Origin: Branchiostoma floridae
Lineage: Eukaryota > Chordata > Leptocardii > Amphioxiformes > Branchiostomatidae
NCBI RefSeq assembly: GCF_000003815.2
Contig: NC_049984.1
Coordinates: forward strand, 8,018,197-8,082,196
Direction of reading: 5' to 3'
Length of the DNA stretch: 64,000 nucleotides
Both the position numbers and the translations under genes were made by a program. The notes beneath the pieces were generated by a model. It had not been told where the DNA came from and made no database searches. It saw only the letters and a program-made list of their open reading frames with translations. Shown in pieces: positions 54,901-64,000 of this stretch (position 1 is the stretch's first letter; each line of letters starts with the position of its first letter).

Positions 54901-57039
54901 CAGGTGCTACTGTACAGAAAAACTATTTTCAATAGACTTATAATTTGAAATCTGGACAGAAGTCCTAACAACACAATCAATGCTAAGTAATACATACTGA
55001 CGTATTTTCAAAAGTGATCAATTCTAATTCGAGCCATGTGTCACGATTGAATTTTCACACAAGAGCCACACAAATAGAAGAGAAACATTTTACTTGGAAA
55101 AATAAACGATTTTGAAGCATCTTGGCATGAGAGAGAAGACTTTTGTAAGAACCTATTTTCAGCTCTCTGGTGTGATGGTCTGTAATGGCAGAGTGTGGGT
55201 GGGCCAGTTGTCTGTTGGAGGAACACTCTGGGGTTATTTTGGACCATGGGTGATGACAAGTGATCATGACTTGCACAGATGGCAGATCTCTTTGCAAGAG
55301 GAGGGACACTTGTTCAACTCCTCTGCATGTGTCAAAAATGACAGTTATGGACGAGTCCCTTTGACAGAACCACATACTTTACAGAAGCGTTAACTTAGCT
55401 CAGCACATACCAAATATTGATATTGCTGCTAAATCATGTATTGAAATAATCCCAAGCAAAAGTTGATCATAACAATTTATTTCACTTATCTATTGATTTG
55501 GCTGTGGCCTGCTGGTAGCTACATTGTACTATGAAAGGGCTTGCCCTATAATTAGTGTAGCAGGCAGGATAAAAACAAATGCCATCTTTGCAGACTGATA
55601 TCTTAAACACTGGTACACGGAAAATAACACATTACCATAGTTGTAGCATTTCCCTTGTCATTTTAATCCACACTCACTCCAACAGAAGACATGGAACATC
55701 AAATTGAAGCTGAGATGAAGGGCGGAGACACAAATATTGTTGTACCCGCTGAAAATGTGGCCGATTAAACCGGTTGTTTATCCTCGCTGTGTTAGGTCCG
55801 TCCCCACATTTCTGACACATGACACAGAATTGGGCTAGGTACAGTACCAGCATTATCAACCTAGCATCGAAATTTGCTTTTCCCAATAACTATTGTAGAG
55901 TGGAACTCATTGCCATCAAGTACAGCAGGGGTAACCTCACTAGATGGCTTTACATGACAATTCCAGCAAGATGTGCCATCATGGAAAAATGTCCCGCATG
56001 CTTGTAAAACTGGGAGTGGTATTTCATGGCAAAGTGTGGTTACACTGGCTATATACCGGTAGATACAGATACAGAGTACTATACAGGTATGGTATACCAT
56101 GCAGAAGGAACAATTACACTAAAAGTTTCTCCATTGAGCATTACTATTTCTGTGATCAGGAACAACAAATAAAATATCTTTTTATCAGCATTTGTTAAAT
56201 ATCACACAACTCACTATCATTTTTTTAGGAACATCAATCTAGAGAGGTTTTTTCCATAGAGTTGTGTTGGAAGCAAAAACCTCAGCATTCCACACACATT
56301 ACTAATCCTTGACTTTGGCCTGGACGTTATTACCTATACATACAGGTTTTTAATCCTGAACAAAAGTAAACATTGGTTTTGTTGAAGACATGTTTTTGAG
56401 AATAGCAAATGACCTTGGATAGATAGAGAAGTGTTGAGAAATGGGACTTAACACACAGCATGGGATCAGATCGAAATGTTGGAGGTCTGGGGAACTATCT
56501 TCCAAGGTTTGTATATCAATGGGTCTACTTGTCACTCAAAAATTTCCAGAGACAAGAACTTGAACATGTATTTCTACAGGTGACATCACTTTTGAACTCG
56601 CTTTCCACTGACAATTGCACTGCTACCACCACTGGTTTGCTTTGACTGATCATATGTGCATTTTATATATGACTGACATAATGCTAAGATGTATGTGTGT
56701 ACTACTAGGCAATGATAACTATTAATGAAAGCTATTCATTTGTAGAATACTTGTATCAGTCACCAGTCACTGTAAGTACAATGTCTTACCTCATCTAACC
56801 ACCTTACTACATTAAGAGCTCCCATTGTGTAAGAAATAGTTTTCACACTTATCCAATTGTTTTCCTAATTGTCCAATAGGAAATCCCTCTTTAAGCCTAC
56901 TTGTTGTGGTTGACTTCTTAAAAACAACCTCACAGTGGGAGTGAGGTCCAATCCTGACAAGGTACAGGGAGCAACACACAATAACTCCCCTTTTGTCAGT
57001 TATCCTTGTATTTTCTCTACATAGATGGTGTTGATTGGC
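51981..57039. other. Probably GMDS intron (minus strand), no exon recognised
   Basis: I looked for further GMDS motifs (RPTEV, RDWGHAKDY, FNHESPRRG, YGKVQE) on the minus strand and found none. Open frames below 110 codons on both strands have no domain. A TTTGGAGACACAAC/GTTTGGTCTCCAAAC pair at 54187-54298 is weakly inverted. Confidence 0.4.
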
Positions 57040-57095
57040 CAAGAAGCTGGGCTAGCAGATGCGAGATTGAGAGGTTACAGGTTCGATGGGCTTGG
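57040..57095 (+). repeat. tRNA-like (SINE head) fragment
   Basis: GGTTCGATGGG (57080-57090) resembles a pol III B box, preceded by GCTGGGCTAGCAG at about A-box spacing. No body of the main SINE family follows. Probably a different or decayed SINE. Confidence 0.3.
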
Positions 57096-60000
57096 CTTTC
57101 CAATACCATGCCCTAGACTGGCATCACATAGGCTATGGGCCATTGCCTTTACCTACCTTTACATACTTCTGGGAATAATTATCAAAATAGCATTGGGTAA
57201 TGGGTAATCACACATGGCAAAAGAAAATACTGTACATTGTATATGGGTGTATATTATCACAAGAAATAAAATTTAATCATTTCTGTGCATAGCAAAGATG
57301 GACAAAGATTTCAATGATATACCTTCTGTTATTTGATGACTCTGGATTTTCTATAACCCTGGACTAGCCAGTATTGGACTGAGTGAGAGTGAATGTGAGT
57401 GAGGATTTGCTTTTCATTCAGATAATGTTTCATTTCAACCTTCCTACCTTCAAAGCAGTTTGTTTAGCACTGGTTACCAGCTAAGACAACTTGTTCTTAT
57501 TCTTCGCCCTAGTGTGTTGGATTGTAAACACACCATGTCTTGATTTTGGTCTGGGTTACAAGTAGGGTCTAACTCAAACAAACGGTCGCACAAGCATGTG
57601 GGGATGTTGCACGTACTCGTGAAAACGGATCGAGGGAGGGTGAGGAAAGGGCCCTCCCCTTCGACTTAACCCGGCAGGCTTGTAACTGTTTAGGCGACAA
57701 GGAGCTGAGTTGTGTACATGTAACAAGTGTGAACACCTTTCCCTGTTTTCTCTCAACACAGGTTTAGTTGTCGGTGGCCGCTTGGGAAAACTTGCCCAAC
57801 CCGAGAAGGGTGTAGCAAACTTTACAGAGCGGTCCCATAACCAAACAGGTGAGATTGCAAACCAAACAGGTACTTCAGGTAAGGTAAACACCTGGTCTGT
57901 ACAGGTAAATACAACAGGTGGGGAGTGATCCTACCAACGATCAGTGAGGTTGGGGTTTTGATCACTTCCCCTTTGACTTTGGCAGGGTATCGGGGCAGGG
58001 CGGGGCATTCTTCTTCTCAAATTGAGGGGAGAACCTTTTCAGAGAGTGAAGAGAGAACTCGATATTTTTGTCTTTGAAAGGCACCCTGCATGCCAGAAGA
58101 ACAAATAAAATCCTGTTCCCCGGGCGAAGTAATACCATCTGGAATCCTATCTGCTAAGAGGTATTCATACGACAGCCCGCACTTACATCGGCGATGAATA
58201 GCAAGGCACATGAATGTACAGTTGAGACAAGGGAACCAAGTTAAGATGAATGACACCTATCCCGGCTACACCTGACACTATTGTCCGCGCTGTCGGCAAA
58301 GCACGGAATCAACACGATCGCGTTCCACCCGTCCCCAGTATCACTTAGGAGGCGATACAACGGCCGACAAGCGGGTCACAAGGGGGCAATATTGTACGCA
58401 AATATTGAATGGGCAGGGAAAGAAAACATGGACGCCTAGTCGAGGTCTGTCCCGGAGTGTATTAGTATCCCCTACGGAACATGTCGTGCGGATTTACCCA
58501 ACAAAACCAGACAATCAGCTATGTTAATGGTGCGTTCCCCACCTACAGGCCTATGCCCTTCACTGCCTCCAAGTACCGCATACCACTTGGGTAAGTAGGA
58601 GCAATTGTAGGATCTCATGACCTCATGGTTCAAAAGCACCTGGCCACCCAAAAGGACAGGTAATATTCCCCAACGTTACCCTATCTCCTGTTACTTTCAA
58701 AACTTGTCGACAAGGTCAGACCCCAACGGCGCGGCGACGGATCTGCGCCCGTTGTTCCGTCAAACAAAGCCATGGTTCACAACAAAGATATCCGTCACTC
58801 AATGCGTACTGGTGAACCGTAAAGCCATGGATGATTTCGTGACTGTAGACATGGCTACCCGCGCCACTGTTTCCAGTATTTATTTAGGAGAGAGTAACAC
58901 ACTTGCGACATGTTTTCTTGATTCTTACCAAGCAACATCAACAAATTATACCCTGACCAGTTCTGCTCTATCTGGTGTCTTTAACTGCCGCGGTCTTTGC
59001 TTCTGCTCTTGCGTGGAAGACGGGACATTTTTGACGCATTCAAATGTCTTTTGACGCCAAAACGTCAACAAATTAAATACATGCTTGTCCTGCTTGGACG
59101 GAAGTGTTTTGTACCAAGCCTTTAGTTTGTCAGTGTACCAACACAAGCATGCGATGCATCTTGTGTAACATTTTATGCAGTTGACACTTAACAATTATTT
59201 GTGAAACGGACACATTTCTATTGTTCCATGACTTGAATGAGCAGTGAGCATGGTACAATTACTCTCTAACAAATGCAGCCTCCGTACCACTTCTGACAGA
59301 GAAAAATGCATTTCTTGTCTATACCCCCCTCACTTCTTTTAAGTTACAGACATGACAAATTATCTGTTGGTTTTACGCACTTCAGAGTGAAAAGGAATCC
59401 TTTGACAACAACTGTCCATTTCAGGTGCAACTGATTCAAACCTGTTTGTTCCTTCACTGGTGCATTAACCCCCCTTCAAGCTATTGGCTTCATACATTTT
59501 CGTACATTCAACAAAAATGAAAAAAAAAACAGTATGTAGGCATGTGCAGACCAGCCTGCAACTAGCAATCGATGTGAGTGCCAAGACTTCTGTTTTTTAA
59601 AATAGGCTTGGAAGCATATGTGAACAGTGCAAACATTGATATTGATATTGTTGACCACAGATAGAAATTTTACATTTAAGATTCTGACTTAAGAAGAATG
59701 GTCTTCATGATCAGACCAACCTGCCACCAGTGATAAGTACTTTTTGTTTAAGTAGTTTAATTTGATAATTGGCAAAGTCATAGTAAATGTTGGCTTGGCT
59801 TTAAAAGTAGATATTTTTACAATCTCTTCAAACACTGGGATACCAAAGTGGTACTTCAGATTGTTTCATTTGTTCATGACTACAAAAATTGAACAGTATT
59901 GAATTCCTATTTCGATTCATAGACACTACTGCCAACCAACATTTGGCAGGTGACAACCCTAGCAGTGACTACAGTATCTAAAGCACTGATGGTGCATAAG

Positions 60001-61519
60001 TAAAGAGATTATCTTTTGAAAAATGGCAGTACAATACAGCATTTCAAGCAATATACAAACATTTAGACATCTTTCATACACAGCAGCAACTTTCTCTAAG
60101 AATGCCTGTGATGAAAAAAAAAAAGCTAGCACATTGTAAGAATACCTGGTGCTAACTTTTTCCACGCCAAGCCCCGAGCACTTTACCCCCCTTGGTTAAA
60201 CACACCCTTTGTGAATGTTCAGTTGGTCCATCCCCCAGCCCCAAGGCCAGGAAGTCAGTGTTTAAAGGTTGTCATGTGAGGTCAATAGGAAGATGTTCCT
60301 TGTCATCTCAGGAGAATAGGGGGATAAGGACACTTAATGGAGGTGTGAGCTGGGTAGGAACCCTGGACTGTGCAATGTAATGAGATGTATCAGCAACGCC
60401 CCCTAGCAAAGCACGCCGCCATCTCAGTACTGCAGCCACATGTTGAGCACCCAACTTTAGAAGAAAGACTACAATATGGACCTGAGCCTCTGCCGTCTTG
60501 TAATCCAAAAGATAAGGTGATATTCTGGTTACATGGTGGAAAACCGATGTCAGATGTCTATCAACGGCAGTTTCCAATCAAACCTAGCATTTGTTATCAG
60601 CGGCGGTAATTCTGCAGGTGTGTGACCCAATTGTGAGTATCTCCAGGTGATTAGGTGCTACTATGATAGCCCTATCCTGTACTGCCCCACACTCTTTGGA
60701 AGGAGCTTACCGCAAATCCTTCACAGCTGAAGGCTAAGATTGAGTGAGTCACGAAAAAAGGAACTACGGAACAGAACATATGTATTATTAGGGGTGTGAG
60801 AGAAAGAAAATCGATGTTAAAGTAATCGTAAAAAATAAATTTCTCAAAAGACCCATATAAATTCCCTTGGCAAGTCCCTATCATCTAAAAATGATATCAC
60901 CACCAACAGAATTATAACTTTTAACTTGACATTTCATATTTCATATGTGGTTTCTACATAGGTCTCCCACCACAGTTCAGACATGTCTCTCTGGGTGGCA
61001 ACTGGGAAATTACTGGACAACAATGCGACAGACACGGCCGACTAACTTTATATCCCCCGTTTGAATAACCTAAAAGAGGGATAGCGCCTCTCATGAATTT
61101 CAGGGTGCCGGGATAAGCCAAGTAAAGCTGCCAATGTTTTATACACAAAAGTTACTGTGTGATATGTTTCCGTTGCTTTGTAAAGTAGAATGTGGCACTA
61201 ATTTGGACACTTTTTAACTGCAGAAAGAAAACTTCACTAGAAAGCCAATTTTTTTCACTATTAAAGACATGTAGGTATAAAAACATTACGAGCAACCTGT
61301 AACATTACTATCCAGTCTAGATTGATAGAAAAACTTTCATAGTAAAAATACATCAAATTTAGGCAATCAAATACATTGTATATCTATTTAGACTTAAATG
61401 TTCATCAGATTAGAATGAGGTAATCACATGATGGAACAATGAAATATAGAAACTACACGTTGCAAGCCTACTTATTCAGTATCTATTGAGATCTACCACA
61501 TTTGTGAAAGGATTGACAC
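57096..61519. other. Probably GMDS intron, no exon or other gene recognised
   Basis: Contains a CAGGT motif cluster (57846-57920), a GC-rich stretch at 57.6-58.9 kb and otherwise AT-rich sequence. The 145-codon plus-strand open frame at 58617-59054 shows no domain. Confidence 0.4.
57846..57920. promoter_or_regulatory. Cluster of six CAGGT/ACCTG motifs
   Basis: Six CAGGTG, CAGGTA or CACCTG sites within 75 bp, the pattern bound by Snail/ZEB-type zinc fingers. Also resembles decayed tandem repeats (AACCAAACAGGT twice). Function unknown. Confidence 0.25.
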
Positions 61520-61790
61520 AATGGGTGACTATCAGTATCACCTTTTCAAGATGTCAACCCATATACAAGACCATAAAGTTTGAACAAGGAGGTTATAAGT
61601 TGTTGCCATACATTGTATCATGTACAATTGTCGTGCAATAAAGTTCTTCTTCTATAAAAGCACGGCACTGTATAACCTCCTTGGTTTGAATCATTTATAC
61701 CCAGAACCCCACTCTTTTCTATAAGTGTGGTGGGATTTTTAACATGTTTGAGGTATAGCTCTCCTGAAACACAGGACCTCCAGCATTACT
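61520..61790 (-). repeat. SINE family copy 5 (reverse) interrupted by a nested element
   Basis: On the minus strand: GGAGGTCCTGTGTTTCAGGA, TTAAAAATCCCACCACACTT, AGAAAAGAGTGGGGTTCTGG, then after a 112-bp insertion GGGTTGACATCTTGAAAAGG. The landmarks and order match copies 1, 2 and 4. Confidence 0.65.
61579..61690. mobile_element. MITE nested inside SINE copy 5
   Basis: The left arm TTTGAACAAGGAGGTTATA (61579-61597) and right arm TATAACCTCCTTGGTTTGAA (61671-61690) are inverted copies. The insertion splits the SINE between its TTAAAACC and GTTGACATC landmarks, so the MITE is younger than this SINE copy. Confidence 0.65.
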
Positions 61791-63554
61791 ACTACCTTGC
61801 CAGCTTGAACAAGTTTGCAGTAGTTGGAGGGAGGGCAACCTTAAAAAGTTCCCACCCCTCTCATTAACAAAAGTGATCCAGTGGGGTTATTGCATTGTTA
61901 TGTTAATGAGAATCTCATCAAAATGCATGAGAAGTGCCGCAGGTGTAGCAAGGGGGACTAGAAAGGAAGGGGCAGGGGCTTTACATGGAAATGAAGAGTT
62001 TGTGGCCTGATACCTAAACAATGGTTTGGGTGTTAGCAAGGTTCGAAAGAAACAATGGCGGGGATAGACCTATCAATTCAATACGTGTCTTTAAGTTTTC
62101 AAACACAGCCAGATGTTGAGTCATCACTGCAAGCAAAAAGGAAGACTTTGCACAGATATCAGAGGGCAGTTTGCTTCACTTCTTCACTCTCTCTCAGTTT
62201 CAACAAGTCAAGTTTTTAAGACATTTGGGCTACACCAATCAGAGTTCTTGAATTCTTATTCTTATTCTAAAGAAATAAAACAAAACCATGAACATGTCTT
62301 TCAACTGTACAATGCAGAAACAGGTTAGTAGTGGATTATCATCTGATTATGCATCATACTTCATAAGCCAAATTCATACCAAAACAATACTGCCTTTGTT
62401 CAAGGTCTTTTCTTTATTCCAGTGTTCAAAGAAAAATTTTGAGGATCAACGTTCAAATCCCATGAATCCTGAGTGCTTCGACCGACAATATCGGGCTGGC
62501 GAAGCGTCACGTTTGTTGCCATGGCAACCGAGCTGCCCTGGAAGTGGGGGTTCTTGTTGTTTTTGTGCTGCTAATGAGGGATAATGGTTTCAGGTATGTG
62601 GTGGGGAGATACCATCTAACAAGGGTTACAAGTCAAACAGGTGGAAACATAAACATGTAAGGAATTATGTGCTCTGACAAAATGCCCCCACTCCAAGGTC
62701 TTTCCTTTGATATCTTAACCCTAACCTGTCAGACCATCAATGCAAGTACAACTTGCTTGGATAGATTTCTTAAACCCTGATGTTTGCTTAGGATGCAGAC
62801 GTGTGGTTGTTACATGTAAAGTTGATCCATTGTGCAGTAATTACATGAAACTCCTCAGTATGGGGAAATATTGTATGAGGCTGTCCTATATAACAACATC
62901 TTCCAAATTGATTTTCCATATCATTATAAAAGTTGGCCTTACATGGTAGTTGTAACAGGGGAAAAAAAGGTTAATCACAGCAAGGAAAAAATTATGTAAA
63001 CATAGAAGTCGAAATATACATTAAGCCTCTACCCAATACAGACTAGGGCAAAAAATGCATTTAAAATTTCACTAGTCCATTTCACTGATTTTCTTGGTAC
63101 TTCTTCTACAGTAGATATTTTTGTTTGTTTCGTATAACAGGTAAACAATTTTTTTTATAAGTCATTGTGGGTTTAAAAGCATGATAGCAAGTTAAACTGT
63201 CTCTTTTGAAAGGTTAAATTGTTACTGTGTGTAAGTGACTTCATTTTCATATGGTGAGAAACACATGTACAGTAAGTTCCTTTAGTTTTGTTCTTATTTT
63301 CTGGGAGGAGGAAGAAAGTTCGACAATCTATAGTATAAAGCCACCTGGATATGACACACAACTGCTGCAGGTGCATCCTTGGATGTGCGGAGATTTTCCA
63401 GGATCATGCCACAGACATGCACGTGTACAATAGTGTGTCCATGAAGAACAATACAGCAGCAGGGACCACCCGGTAACACCGCACAGTCTCAGCTCTTAGT
63501 TCCACCAGTGGTACTGATCCTACAGCTGCCTCCTCCTGCCTCACCTTTCATGTA
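61791..63554. other. Probably GMDS intron, no exon recognised
   Basis: Contains the palindromic X-box at 62515-62528. Short open frames only. Confidence 0.4.
62515..62528. promoter_or_regulatory. Perfect palindromic RFX X-box
   Basis: GTTGCCATGGCAAC is the ideal RFX dimer site, a full 14-bp palindrome. Nearby sequence 62480-62580 is GC-richer than its flanks. Lies in presumed GMDS intron; function unproven. Confidence 0.4.
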
Positions 63555-63898
63555 CAGGGCTCGAAATACCACCTGCATATGCATGTTAGTGCAGGTAAAA
63601 TTGGAGCTGTGCAGGTAGTTCTGATGTCTGCCTGCACCTAACCTGCACTGGTCCATGTACACTGGGTTTTATGTTATATGTCCTATGATGTAGGTGTATA
63701 TGGATTGTTATTAGCTGCATTGACTGTTACCACCTATAAAGTATAAAAGAAAAAATAGCAATGGTTCCTGAACAATTTCAGTATGATCCATACTTCCCAA
63801 ATTCAGAGTGGGGCAGGTAAGATTTGTCTGGTGCAGGTAATTTTTAATGTTACCTGCACAAGTGCAGGTATGCAAAAAAAAAAGTATTTCGAGCCCTG
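63555..63898. mobile_element. hAT-like MITE with CAGGGCTCGAAATA ends
   Basis: A 344-bp element. The left end CAGGGCTCGAAATAC and right end, read in reverse, CAGGGCTCGAAATACTTTTT match over 15 bases. Internal GTGCAGGTAA/TTACCTGCAC motifs extend the foldback. The CAGGG ends fit hAT elements; the flanking 8-mers (TTCATGTA and ATGCACAT) do not match, so no target duplication is confirmed. Confidence 0.65.
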
Positions 63899-63920
63899 AT
63901 GCACATCAACTCATCTATGC

Positions 63921-64000
63921 TAGCCCCTAGGAAAAGGCACTTTACACCTGACTCAGGTGAAAAGTAATCCCTAGCTTCAGTTAGGGATGTCCTCTTGATG
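63921..64000 (+). repeat. SINE family copy 6, cut by the window end
   Basis: GGAAAAGGCACTTTACACCT, then GACTCAGGTGAAAAGTAATC and AGTTAGGGATGTCCTCTTGA match the early body of the family. The copy continues past 64000. Confidence 0.65.

Noticed and set aside
58622-58640. Minus-strand LLNHE resembling the FNHESP motif of GMDS
   Set aside because: The residues on either side do not fit the family and no splice sites flank it.
58617-59054. 145-codon plus-strand open frame
   Set aside because: No recognisable domain, no splice or promoter context, and similar-length frames occur by chance in this GC-richer stretch.
59271-59310. Candidate GMDS exon ending in SEV before a GT
   Set aside because: The frame hits a stop within ten codons upstream and lacks the conserved RPTEV context.

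Overview
The window looks like nuclear DNA of a cephalochordate (amphioxus, Branchiostoma-like). It is gene-poor, AT-leaning intergenic DNA, dense in short foldback (MITE-like) repeats, tRNA-derived SINE copies and minisatellites. It contains one unmistakable metazoan gene, an intronless forkhead gene of the FoxL1 class, and the 3' end of a second, GDP-mannose 4,6-dehydratase (GMDS). The species is inferred from gene content and repeat style, because no species-diagnostic gene is present.

Layout. 1-24 kb upstream of FoxL1: intergenic DNA with copies of a ~200-bp repeat family carrying CGTACGAC motifs, a 578-bp internally deleted mariner transposon (7003-7580), several foldback elements and two minisatellites. 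24.1-26.9 kb: FoxL1 upstream region, the 414-codon FoxL1 coding sequence (24618-25862, + strand) and a ~1-kb 3' UTR ending near AATAAA at 26865. 27-35 kb: intergenic DNA with more repeats. 35.5-40.8 kb: a composite retroelement-like zone with a duplicated 115-bp CRE/CCAAT/TATA promoter module (35532 and 40476), a nine-copy 52-bp minisatellite, a LINE reverse-transcriptase C-terminal fragment and an unrecognised minus-strand reading frame. 41-50 kb: intergenic DNA with two candidate regulatory stretches. 50.4-51.25 kb: the 3' end of GMDS on the minus strand, with one penultimate exon and two tandem, equal-length candidate terminal exons. 51.3-64 kb: probably GMDS intron, plus repeats; no further exon was recognised.

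FoxL1 (+) and GMDS (-) lie tail to tail, about 24.5 kb apart. In human, GMDS lies tail to tail with FOXC1 in the FOXQ1-FOXF2-FOXC1 cluster on 6p25, while FOXL1 lies with FOXC2 and FOXF1 on 16q24. A FoxL1-GMDS neighbourhood here therefore looks like the unsplit ancestral arrangement. The most novel items are the duplicated GMDS terminal exon, which predicts two alternative C-termini, and the unclassified 35.5-40.8 kb element system with its duplicated promoter.

Limits: everything is read by eye. Repeat boundaries are approximate, binding motifs are only motif matches, and no database search was possible.
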